Assembly (NCBI GenBank): GCA_039105265.1
Contig: JAPFFF010000027.1
Span: forward strand, 434,001 to 498,000
Source: Tritrichomonas musculus
Lineage: Eukaryota > Parabasalia > Tritrichomonadida > Tritrichomonadidae
Direction of reading: 5' to 3'
DNA length: 64,000 nt
Made by a program: the position numbers and the translations under genes. Positions 10,883-19,975 of the stretch are shown here, one piece after another. The notes under the pieces are model-generated. The model was not told the DNA's origin and ran no database searches. It saw only the letters and a program-made list of their open reading frames with translations. Positions within the stretch are counted from its first letter, which is position 1, and each line of letters begins with the position of its first letter.

Positions 10883-13800
10883 ATGAGCCAAAAAAAAGTT
10901 CCAAAAATAAAAGGCCGCTATTTAGACCTTTTAAATCAACCAATTTTTACTTTTATTGTAAATAAAAAGGAATATAAATGTAATAGTTTTGCTGTTAACG
11001 CATCCAAAGTTATTTCAGATCTCCGTGAAAAGGATCCAGAATTAATGTCATATGTTTATGATTTTGACGATCCGAACAACGATTTTCGTTATATATGCAG
11101 CTTTTTCAATTTTCAAAAAACCTTAATTACCACTCAAAACATGAATTCTCTTCTCCAGATAGCCGAAGATCTAAAGATAGATATAATATTAAATGACATA
11201 AACAACTTTATCGACTCATTTGAGACAGTAATTCAAGAATCAGACGTAATTGAGAAGATATTTATCTTGCTCTACAACATTTCCACTTTTTCAGTAGCAA
11301 CCGTTAAAAGCTCAATTATTGAATCGATCTGGTGCCATTCTGAAGGTAATATACAAGAACTTGCAGCTATTATTTTACAAGTTGCACGAACGAGTTATCA
11401 AATTCAACCGTTTTTAATTGAATTGATAATTCTGCTTGACAAAGAAGCTGATGAAACGAATGACTTGAATTTATTAGTTCCATTTCTTGCCAAGCAACTT
11501 ATGATATGCTTTTTTAAAAGTCGTTTTTATTGTTCTTTTGTTTACAAAATGTCATCGAAAGGAATCGTTTCGATTGATGAAATATTGAGTCAAATTTTCA
11601 ATTATTTTCCTGAGTTGACTAAAAAGATAACGACCAATAATTTAGGTTTTTATAAATCACAAATACAAGCAGACAAATATCATAAATATCATCTAATGAA
11701 TGTGATCATTTGGTTTTTGCCTGAGTTGATTGAAATAAAGCATATTTCTATCAAACAGTTGCTTGATAATTTGAATGAGCAAGAATCAAGATTCGTACGT
11801 TTATACCTGCCAAACAAGCTTGATAATTTCAAGAAAATGAGAGACTCTGGATTACCTGAAGATGAGATTGTACAGGCAATTATTCTAGATGATGTTGACA
11901 CTCTTCAATCGATCATTTCAAAGCGACACATAAATACCAATTTAAACAAAGTTCCATTCAATTTGTTTGAAATTTTTAACGGCAATGTTATCGTCAATAG
12001 TTATATAAACTATGCTGCTCAATATGGCTCAATTAAATGCTTTAAATTCTTGTTGTTGAATCATGCTGAATTGGACAAATTTAGTCTTGGTTTTGCCGTT
12101 TATGGTGGCAATGCTGAAATCATCAGAATCATTGATCAGCAACAAGATTCTCAACATAAGAAAGATGCTCAAACTGAGTATTTCCAAAAAAGTGCATTTG
12201 GTGCCTGGGGAACTAATAATAACATTTCTAAAAATAACAATGACATCTCTTGTTATGCACATAATGACAAAAGTTTGATTGATCCAATCATTCCTGCAAT
12301 AATGATGCACAAATATGATCTTTATGATTGGCTGTTTGAAAAGAAAGCTGCCAATAAAGAGTTGACATCTAATTATTTAAGCAGATTGTCAAAAATTGCT
12401 ATTCAAAACGGAAACATTCATACTTTGGTCCATCTTATTGATAACGGTTTTAGTTTCAATGAAAATAACGGTCTAAAAGAAATGCTTGACTTTATTGCAA
12501 TTTCTTGTTCGTTAGGTTATTATCGTATTACTAGAGTTTTATTTGGCTTCAATACATTTGAGAAAAATGATTTGAGAAAGTACGATAAAAATAGACATTC
12601 ATCTGTTCTTTTTGGGAATTTGTCTATTTTTAAACTATTTTATGAAGATAATAAGACAATTTATGAAAGTAATGCATTTGATAATTTGTTAGTAATTGTT
12701 ATTCAACGAGGTTATTTGAACATTTTTAAGTACATTAATGAATTGGTTCATCTAACAAAAGAACAATTATGTAATGATTTTGTTAATGCAATCAATTCGA
12801 GATCATTCTTAATTGTTGATTATTTGAAAGATCTTGTAAATTTGAGTGATTTCAAAAAGGAAACGCAATTCAGTTTCTTTGGTTATGATAGTTTAATGCA
12901 TGCTGCTTGTTCTTCTGATTATTTGAAATTAGTGAAAGAAATAACTGAAATTGTTACAAAAATTACACCAAATATTAATTTCACTAGACATTTCATTACT
13001 GCAGCGAAATCTGGATCAAAAGACATTTGCCAATATTTCATTGATCAAAAAGTTTCATTCTTTTCTTTTGAAATATTGCAAAATTATGAATCGTTGGATC
13101 TCGGAATGGGCAGTATCATGGTCAGTCTAATTAACCAATCTGATCCAGAATTGAAAGAAAAGTTTTCTAAGATATTTTTGAATGAAGCAATTAAGAAAGG
13201 AAATAAAAATCTTGTTGATCTTTTAATAGATAAGAACTCATTAGATAATCAAGCGTTATTTGATGCAGTTAAAACACATGACATTGAACTTGTTGAAAAA
13301 GTTCTTAAATGTCAAAATAAACCGTCATTTATTAATCAAATTTCTGATAAAGGAACTGCTTTGAATATTGCTGTTTGTAACAATGATATAGCAATAGTTA
13401 AACGTCTTCTTTCTGTTCCTGGAATTAATCCTAACTTGTACATTGGTAATAAAATAACGCCACTTATTTCAGCCATTGATGATCTTAATCTTGACATGAT
13501 GAATTTGATTCTTGATTATTTTGGAGATGACATTCAATCAAATTTATGGCAAATCAACAACTCATTAGAAAACATTCTTAGAACAATGATTTCTGATGGA
13601 AATGGCAATAAATGTGTTGATAAAAATACTTTACTTGTTCTTGATAGACTTGTTCAAATCAAAAATGTTGATTTGAATTTAAATTTTTCAAATGAATCCT
13701 TTCTTTTATTTGCCTGTAAAAAAAATGAAATTGAACTTGCAAATATTTTATTGAAATCAGAAAATATTGACGTCAATTTGTATGAACCAATCTTTGGTTA

Positions 13801-15094
13801 TTCTCCTCTAATGACTGCTATCATGAACAAGAATTTAGAAATTGCTAAACTTTTACTTTCACATCCACAAATTGATCTAAATTTCAAAAATAACAAGATG
13901 CAAACAGCTTTCATAATTGCTGTAAATGAAAAAGTACAAGAAATCATTCCTCTTTTACTAAATCATGAAAAATTTGATCCAGAAGAAAGTGACATTGGCT
14001 ATGCATTCTATATTTCAGAAGGACCAATAATGAAGCAATTAATAAATTGCAAATATATTGATGTCAATTACACCATGATTCATCAAGAGAAAAATAATCA
14101 ATACGTTGATATTTTTGCAAAAAAGAACCTCTTTGAAACAACATTGATGCATTCTATCAGCCAAAGAAATCTAGAAAAGATTGATTTGATTTTGGAACAT
14201 CCAACGTTTGATCCGGTGAAATCACAGATAAAGCAAGCAATTTTTGACGTTTCATCAATGACAAATATTGAAATATTCAAAAGATTATGGAAATATTTGA
14301 ATAACGATGTTAACTTAAGCACGCCTAATGGCACTTTACTTTTCATTCAGGCGGCAACACTAGCAATACCTGAAGTAATTAGTGAAATATTAAATAAAGG
14401 TGATTTCAAAGACAATAGAAAATATTTCTGTACTGCTTTTGAAAACGTTACTCATAGATTCAATTCTAATGATGTTATTCCTATATTAAAAGAAATAGTC
14501 GAATTCGATGAAAGTCATAATCATTATATCGACTTTAATCAACTGCTGGAAAATGGCGAAACTTATCTTACTTCAATTCCAACATTTGAAAAAAATATCG
14601 ATGATATTGTCAAGTTTTATTTGGATCACAATGTCGATCCAAATATGCCAAATGGAAATGGAATTTATCCTCTTCAACGTGCAATTGAATTTGATTCGTT
14701 GTCTTTCGTAATAACTTTGTTGGATTCAGGTAAAATTGACTACTCTGTAAGACTGAATGAAAATCACGAAACTTACCTTCACTTGGCTGCAAAATGCATA
14801 AATTTGAACATAATGGACGAATTCACAAAAAGAAAGTTGATTGATCCTGATATAACTGATGATTTGGGAAAGACAGCTGCTGACTATAGAAAAGAAATTT
14901 TGGACAAATATCAGGCAATCGTCAATGAAATAATTGAAAAAACAAAGGACTCTTCTTTCTCTATTACTCAGAAATTCATTAACGAACATTATGACTTGCT
15001 AATTGAATTTTTGAGAGATTTTGAAAGTTTGGATGAATGGGAAGAGTCATACATTGACGATTTTATAGAATTCATAAAAGAAAGCTTTGAATAA
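10883..15094 (+). CDS. Large ankyrin-repeat protein with BTB-like N-terminus
   Basis: A single 1403-residue frame. Residues ~15-110 look like the BTB/POZ-like domain that opens many trichomonad ankyrin proteins (F-x-F-x-V-N-x-x-x-Y-x-C ... S-x-x-I). Residues ~110-330 are helical without clear repeats. From ~350 to the end there are about 20 diverged ankyrin repeats, including T-A-L-N-I-A-V-C near residue 830 and the S-P-L-M-T-A-I block near 975. Such proteins are presumed scaffolds; the partner is unknown. Codon usage is uniform and no interruption is seen, in contrast to the split ankyrin gene 4 kb downstream. The start is the first Met, 19 nt after a T-rich run. It ends just before a T-rich run. 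Confidence 0.85.
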   Translation: MSQKKVPKIKGRYLDLLNQPIFTFIVNKKEYKCNSFAVNASKVISDLREKDPELMSYVYDFDDPNNDFRYICSFFNFQKTLITTQNMNSLLQIAEDLKIDIILNDINNFIDSFETVIQESDVIEKIFILLYNISTFSVATVKSSIIESIWCHSEGNIQELAAIILQVARTSYQIQPFLIELIILLDKEADETNDLNLLVPFLAKQLMICFFKSRFYCSFVYKMSSKGIVSIDEILSQIFNYFPELTKKITTNNLGFYKSQIQADKYHKYHLMNVIIWFLPELIEIKHISIKQLLDNLNEQESRFVRLYLPNKLDNFKKMRDSGLPEDEIVQAIILDDVDTLQSIISKRHINTNLNKVPFNLFEIFNGNVIVNSYINYAAQYGSIKCFKFLLLNHAELDKFSLGFAVYGGNAEIIRIIDQQQDSQHKKDAQTEYFQKSAFGAWGTNNNISKNNNDISCYAHNDKSLIDPIIPAIMMHKYDLYDWLFEKKAANKELTSNYLSRLSKIAIQNGNIHTLVHLIDNGFSFNENNGLKEMLDFIAISCSLGYYRITRVLFGFNTFEKNDLRKYDKNRHSSVLFGNLSIFKLFYEDNKTIYESNAFDNLLVIVIQRGYLNIFKYINELVHLTKEQLCNDFVNAINSRSFLIVDYLKDLVNLSDFKKETQFSFFGYDSLMHAACSSDYLKLVKEITEIVTKITPNINFTRHFITAAKSGSKDICQYFIDQKVSFFSFEILQNYESLDLGMGSIMVSLINQSDPELKEKFSKIFLNEAIKKGNKNLVDLLIDKNSLDNQALFDAVKTHDIELVEKVLKCQNKPSFINQISDKGTALNIAVCNNDIAIVKRLLSVPGINPNLYIGNKITPLISAIDDLNLDMMNLILDYFGDDIQSNLWQINNSLENILRTMISDGNGNKCVDKNTLLVLDRLVQIKNVDLNLNFSNESFLLFACKKNEIELANILLKSENIDVNLYEPIFGYSPLMTAIMNKNLEIAKLLLSHPQIDLNFKNNKMQTAFIIAVNEKVQEIIPLLLNHEKFDPEESDIGYAFYISEGPIMKQLINCKYIDVNYTMIHQEKNNQYVDIFAKKNLFETTLMHSISQRNLEKIDLILEHPTFDPVKSQIKQAIFDVSSMTNIEIFKRLWKYLNNDVNLSTPNGTLLFIQAATLAIPEVISEILNKGDFKDNRKYFCTAFENVTHRFNSNDVIPILKEIVEFDESHNHYIDFNQLLENGETYLTSIPTFEKNIDDIVKFYLDHNVDPNMPNGNGIYPLQRAIEFDSLSFVITLLDSGKIDYSVRLNENHETYLHLAAKCINLNIMDEFTKRKLIDPDITDDLGKTAADYRKEILDKYQAIVNEIIEKTKDSSFSITQKFINEHYDLLIEFLRDFESLDEWEESYIDDFIEFIKESFE

Positions 15095-15557
15095 TTTTTT
15101 TTTTATTATTATCAAATCAAACTAAATTCTTTAATAAAATAAAAAACCCTAAATAATTTCATTTCTTTATTAAAACAAAGGATGATTATAGAGCTTTGGC
15201 TTTGGAGTAAAATATAATTATATGAATTCTTTTTTGAATAATAAAATAGCTTGACGGTTAAATTTAGCCTTAATTTAAAATTCAAAAAATATATAAAGGA
15301 TGGGTTTCGATTTAGATTTAAAGAAAAAATTCATCTTAATAATAAATTGAATAGGTCTATTAAAAAACCGTCGGTCTATTTTAAAAAAATTATATTTATC
15401 TTGCAAAAAATTTATATAATTATTTAATAAACATAAATATAAGAATAAACATTTTTATTTAATTGTTTTATTTAAAATTATAATTTATAAATAATAGTAA
15501 TAATAAAGATATACCAAAAATAAATTTTGACGAAAAATTAATTCGGTTTTTAAAATA
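15095..15557. other. Intergenic, no feature seen
   Basis: AT-rich spacer between two plus-strand genes. It contains no open frame or structured repeat that I can support; a short motif GGTCTATTAAAAAACCG appears near 15353. Confidence 0.6.
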
Positions 15558-15887
15558 ATGACTGACACATACACACAGCCACCAATTAATCCATATGAAC
15601 AGAATTATACAAGCTCATTTCAATATCGCATGCCTGATAGTCAACAAGACAATCCTCAGATGTCACAACCGCAAGATCTACCTATTTACATAGTAAATAA
15701 TTCCAATTCAAATCTAGTAAGCCAACCTTTAATCAATAGTAATGAGTCAATTGATTCATTCACAGATATGCGCCCTGCTCAAAACAACCAAACAGAAAAT
15801 TGTGAAACGCATCCTTGTGTTAAGATTTTCGTTATTTTAGAATTATTATGCGATATTGTTGGCTTATTGATTTACTTTTTCAGATAA
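15558..15887 (+). CDS. Small Pro/Gln/Asn-rich, tail-anchored-like membrane protein
   Basis: A 109-residue frame with a polar, disordered N-terminal part rich in P, Q, N and S (residues 1-80). A C-E-T-H-P-C-V motif follows, and a single hydrophobic segment (about 86-108) runs to the C-terminus and ends F-R. The layout is that of a tail-anchored protein facing the cytosol. No family is recognised. The composition bias and coherent hydrophobic end argue for a real gene. The start is the first Met after A/T-rich sequence. Confidence 0.6.
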   Translation: MTDTYTQPPINPYEQNYTSSFQYRMPDSQQDNPQMSQPQDLPIYIVNNSNSNLVSQPLINSNESIDSFTDMRPAQNNQTENCETHPCVKIFVILELLCDIVGLLIYFFR

Positions 15888-16405
15888 TTCATTTTTGCAT
15901 CATTTAATAAAATATAAAAGATATATATAAACATTAATACTATTCAGATATAAAAGTCAAATTAAAACAAAATAAATGAATGAAAAACGTTGACAAATTA
16001 TTGTTCACTTTTCTTTGATTAAACAAATGATTTCGAATCAGAAGCTTTCCAACATTCAACCTTAAAAATGCTGCTACTGGTTTTCATGATTCACCTATTT
16101 CATGCTCTCGTAAATAAATTACCCACTGCCAACAAAGCTATTGGTCATTTTCTGAAATCTTAGAAATTATTATTTTCTACAACTTCGATTAAATCATCGA
16201 AAACAAAAGAAAAATCAAGAAAATGATATTGAAGCATTAATAAAAAAATTGAATCCTAATATTTAAATGACCAATATCTTTAATCTTAGATTAAATAAAT
16301 ATGATAAACTTTATATTAAAGGAATTAGAGAAAAACATCAGGAAATATAATAAATCAGTAAAAATTATCGTAATAACTATTTATTTAATGCATTTTTTTT
16401 TTTTC
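15888..16405. other. Intergenic, no clear feature
   Basis: Convergent spacer between the small membrane protein gene and the minus-strand BspA gene. 16020-16180 is less AT-rich and reads in short pieces like decayed coding sequence, but I cannot assign a family or frame. Confidence 0.4.
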
Positions 16406-17155
16406 TTAAGTTTTAATTATTTCTACATCCAAACCAATTCCAATATCATCGGAAGCCAACGATGAAGGAATTGATATTTCATTCAACGAAGAACATCCGT
16501 AAAAAATAGATTCTCCGAGTTTTGTAACTGAATCAGGAATGACAATTTTCTTCAATGATGAGCAACTGCTGAAAGCCCAGGATCCAATGCAAGTCACGGA
16601 GGGAGGGATTGAAATATTAGTGAGGCTTGAGCAAGTATCGAAAGCGTTTGCTCCAATGTAAGTAACGGAAGGTGGAATAACGACCTCAACCAACGACAAG
16701 CAGCCACTAAACATTGCTTCGCCGATGCAATCGACTGAAGAAGGAATTGTTATTTCTTTCAGCACTGAGCAGCCATTGAAGGACCACGAACCGATGTAAT
16801 TCACAGAGGAAGGAATGATCACAGTTGTCAATTTTTTGCATTCATTAAAAGCGCAGTTTCCAATCATTTTGACAGACTCAGGAATGATGACTCCTTCCAA
16901 CGACGTGCAGCCATCGAATGCACATCCACTGATCGTCCTAACTGACGATGGAATTGTAACAGTAACTAACGACGTGCATCCGCTAAAGGCAAAAGAACCG
17001 ATGTTTTTTATCGTCGAAGGAATTGAAACTTGTTTCAATTTGAGGCAATTTTTCAATGCTCCTTCTTTTATTTCGTCATGCTTTGTTAACAAAAGATTAA
17101 TAATATCTGAATTATTCTTTTCAGCAGCAATTCTTAAAGGTCTTAAATTAAACAA
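16406..17155 (-). CDS. BspA-type leucine-rich repeat protein, likely 3' exon of the DUF3447-ankyrin gene at 17219-18403
   Basis: The 249-residue frame starts with the back half of an ankyrin repeat (R-P-L-R-I-A-A-E-K...). From residue ~35 it runs into nine BspA/LRR_5 repeats of about 23 residues with the pattern I-P-S-S-V-x-x-I-G-x-x-A-F-x-x-C-x-S-L. These Treponema-type repeats are hugely expanded in trichomonads and are linked to surface or adhesive roles. There is no signal peptide. The leading ankyrin fragment completes the repeat left open at the end of the upstream frame on the same strand. The coding part probably begins at 17143 and the listed Met is incidental; a 159-nt gap (17144-17302) lies between the two parts. 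Confidence 0.75.
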   Translation of the reverse strand: MFNLRPLRIAAEKNNSDIINLLLTKHDEIKEGALKNCLKLKQVSIPSTIKNIGSFAFSGCTSLVTVTIPSSVRTISGCAFDGCTSLEGVIIPESVKMIGNCAFNECKKLTTVIIPSSVNYIGSWSFNGCSVLKEITIPSSVDCIGEAMFSGCLSLVEVVIPPSVTYIGANAFDTCSSLTNISIPPSVTCIGSWAFSSCSSLKKIVIPDSVTKLGESIFYGCSSLNEISIPSSLASDDIGIGLDVEIIKT

Positions 17156-17218
17156 AAAAATTTTGAAATTTCATTAAAAAAATTTTTTTTTAGATTTCAT
17201 TCAAAAAAAATTTTGAGT

Positions 17219-18403
17219 TTAAATTTTATTTGTTTTTGTTATTCTATTAAAAAAGAACAATTTTAGAATTTTATTAATCAATAAATAATTTGAAATTATT
17301 GGTTCATAACAATTGAAATCCTTCGATTTCATAAGAAAATCAACAATTTTCAGATAGTTGTATTTGATTGCGTAATAAAGAGTGAAATTCTGACTCAAAT
17401 CATTTGGAAAGAAATGATAATTATGATAATGAAAGCTAAAAGAAATGACATCTTCATCATCTCCGTTTTGTATGAAGTTTGTCTTGATGTAATTTGCAAT
17501 TTCATTGTGGTGACATTTGATCGATTCTTTGAAGCATTTTTTGTACGTTTTATCGATCGGTTTTATTTGATTCTCTTCAAGTAAATGAATGATCGCAAGA
17601 CTATTCCCATGTATCGCATAAATCCACAAAGATGGACTCATTTCAACTCCGTTTTTATTCAAGTATTTGAAAATTTCAATCGATCCAAAAAAGGCAGAAT
17701 ATTCAATCAACGAGGTCGATTTATTTTTCAATAGAAAACGGTTTGTTTCAAAAAGTGACGGTTGAATTTGACTTGAGAATGAAACGTTACATTCATTTGT
17801 ATACGTTACAAATTCTTCAAGCGAGTCTTTTCGTATCAATTCACATAAAAATGAGTCATTTTGACCGTTTTTTCGTTTTTCTTCAAAATTTTCAAAAATT
17901 TGTGAATCAATCGATAAAAGTTCATTCTCAATCTTTTTTCTTAGCCTTTCACTAACTAATGACTTGATTTCTGGATAGAAAAAGTGGCAATATTTGGTTC
18001 CATTCGAATCTAATTTGGTAAGTATGATTTTTTGAAGAGATGTGTCTATTGTAAGAAGTTGTTGGGATAATAAATACAAAAGAATTCGTTTATCTTTTTC
18101 AAAAAAATCGAAAAAATCTGAATTCGTAAAATAACGTTTCATTCCTTTTCCTAGATAACTAATGATTTGTTCAATTCGGCCAAAAATGTTTTGATCAATT
18201 GAATAATTCTGCGATATTTTTAATAATAATGTGCAAAGCGACATGAATTCATTTTTAATATTATGGATAAATACTTCCGTTTCTAAATAAATTTTAAAAA
18301 TCGAATAATCAACTACTGTTTCACTTTCACTTTCGCTTTCAAGAAAATTAAATAATAATGTATATAGTTCTTTCTTTTGAGTGATATATTCATCTATGCT
18401 CAT
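17219..18403 (-). CDS. DUF3447-ankyrin protein, likely 5' exon of a gene ending in BspA repeats
   Basis: A 394-codon frame starting M-S-I-D-E-Y. Residues 1-200 form the helical N-terminal region typical of trichomonad DUF3447 proteins, and residues 200-365 hold ankyrin-like helices (S-L-I-E-Y-S-A-F-F-G-S-I-E-I-F-K-Y-L). The last coherent repeat ends F-N-C-Y-E near 17303; after that the translation is low-complexity K/I/N/F, as expected for non-coding sequence. It is a close paralog of the plus-strand gene at 18680, sharing the S-L-I-E-Y-A/S-A-F-F-G-S block, W-L/I-Y-A-I-H and E-S-I-K-C-H. The two lie head to head with 276 bp between start codons, suggesting an inverted duplication and a shared promoter region. 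Confidence 0.75.
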   Translation of the reverse strand: MSIDEYITQKKELYTLLFNFLESESESETVVDYSIFKIYLETEVFIHNIKNEFMSLCTLLLKISQNYSIDQNIFGRIEQIISYLGKGMKRYFTNSDFFDFFEKDKRILLYLLSQQLLTIDTSLQKIILTKLDSNGTKYCHFFYPEIKSLVSERLRKKIENELLSIDSQIFENFEEKRKNGQNDSFLCELIRKDSLEEFVTYTNECNVSFSSQIQPSLFETNRFLLKNKSTSLIEYSAFFGSIEIFKYLNKNGVEMSPSLWIYAIHGNSLAIIHLLEENQIKPIDKTYKKCFKESIKCHHNEIANYIKTNFIQNGDDEDVISFSFHYHNYHFFPNDLSQNFTLYYAIKYNYLKIVDFLMKSKDFNCYEPIISNYLLINKILKLFFFNRITKTNKI

Positions 18404-18679
18404 TTTTTTTAAAAATAAACGAGATGGAACTTTTTGAGTTAAGGAGATTTTATTCTTCTCAAATACATAAAATAAATATTTTTTGCTTATTTTTATGGAA
18501 CCTAATAAAAATATGATCTAATTCAACTATTACACATTTAAATTATATAAAAATTCGAAATATATTATAAATAAATTCATTTTATCAATAATCAAATTTA
18601 TAGGTATAAATAGCATTTTTGAATGTCCGTTTATAATTAATTATTTGATAAAAGTTTTACAAATTTAAAAAGAATTTTA

Positions 18680-19795
18680 ATGAGTTTTGAAGATCATATT
18701 CAAGAAGCAAGAGATATTCAAAAGGCTATTCTCAATTTCTTAGATGATGAGCAGAATTCAGATATTAATTATCAATATTTGATTAAATTATTTGAAGATC
18801 TAAAAATTTATGATAATCAATATAACCTCAAATTATTACTTCATTTGCTTTGTTCAATTTCAAATAACCATCATCGTTCATCCGACTTTTTTAATAAAAT
18901 TAATCAAATTTTATTTTTTCTCAAAGAAAGCATTACAAAATACTTTTCAAATTTGTCAATTTTCAACATATTCAAGAGCAACAAAAGAATGCTTTTATTA
19001 TTGATTGAAAGCAAAATAATGATAATAGACAGAGTAATTGCAATAAAATTACAGAGTGAGGAATATAAAAAAGAAGGGTATCATCTCTATTTTGGACAAG
19101 AAATCAGTTCTGCTTTAAATCAACGAAAATCAATAGAACAAAAAGAAAACTTTTTGGCCAAAAGGAAAATTGGAGAGAATGATGAATATATATGCACATT
19201 GATTCAGAAAGATTTAATTGATGAATTTATTTCTCATATAAATAAAACAAATTATCCAATCAAAGCAACAATTTCACAGTCGATTTTTGAAACAAATAAC
19301 TTTCTACTCAGGCAACAATCAATATCGTTAATTGAATATGCAGCCTTTTTTGGATCAATCCAAATAATAAAATATTTGCTGATTAATAATGTTAAATTAG
19401 AGCCATCAATATGGCTTTATGCAATTCATAGTGATAATGCAGAATTGATTCATCTTATTGAAGAAAATCATATCGATCCAAAAGACAAGTCATACAAAGA
19501 ATGCATAAAAGAGTCAATTAAATGTCACAGCAATGATATAACAAATTATTTTGAAAATAATTACATAACAAATAATGATGAGTATTCATCATTCATTCAT
19601 AATCAAAGTATCAAATATTACAATTTTGAATTCATACAGGATAGAATGATAGAAAAATCATTTATTTATTTCTGCAAATATGATTATATTTTTATTGTTG
19701 ATGTACTTTTTAGAACTAAGAATGTTGATATGAATTATTGTATCGTTTTCTTGGAAAATATGTTTTTAATTCAGTTTCACCTATTTTTCTCATAA
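18680..19795 (+). CDS. DUF3447-ankyrin protein, first exon of the split ankyrin gene
   Basis: A 371-codon frame beginning M-S-F-E-D-H, paralogous to the divergent gene at 17219-18403. Residues 1-200 are the helical N-terminal region, 215-345 are DUF3447/ankyrin helices, and the last ankyrin segment ends V-D-M-N-Y-C-I. At 19745, nine nt after the Asn codon, the sequence reads GTTTTC; the remaining ~17 codons to the stop are low-complexity and probably intronic. Nine further ankyrin units follow downstream on the same strand (next entry), so this is probably exon 1 with a true end near 19744. Confidence 0.75.
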   Translation: MSFEDHIQEARDIQKAILNFLDDEQNSDINYQYLIKLFEDLKIYDNQYNLKLLLHLLCSISNNHHRSSDFFNKINQILFFLKESITKYFSNLSIFNIFKSNKRMLLLLIESKIMIIDRVIAIKLQSEEYKKEGYHLYFGQEISSALNQRKSIEQKENFLAKRKIGENDEYICTLIQKDLIDEFISHINKTNYPIKATISQSIFETNNFLLRQQSISLIEYAAFFGSIQIIKYLLINNVKLEPSIWLYAIHSDNAELIHLIEENHIDPKDKSYKECIKESIKCHSNDITNYFENNYITNNDEYSSFIHNQSIKYYNFEFIQDRMIEKSFIYFCKYDYIFIVDVLFRTKNVDMNYCIVFLENMFLIQFHLFFS

Positions 19796-19975
19796 AATTA
19801 GTAATCAAAGATTCAAATCCAATTCATATTATTTTGTATTTAAACAAAATTAATATTTCAATGTTTCAACTACATTTTAAAATAAAATATTCAAATGAAA
19901 TTGCAAATCAACTTTTTAAAAATAGTTTAAAAACATTGATTTTGATGAAATTCATGCATTTTTGTTTCTCATACA

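Noticed and set aside
18404-18679. Trichomonad initiator element (TCAYTW) between the divergent paralogs
   Set aside because: No copy at a convincing distance from either start codon, and AT-rich DNA yields chance matches; no promoter is called.
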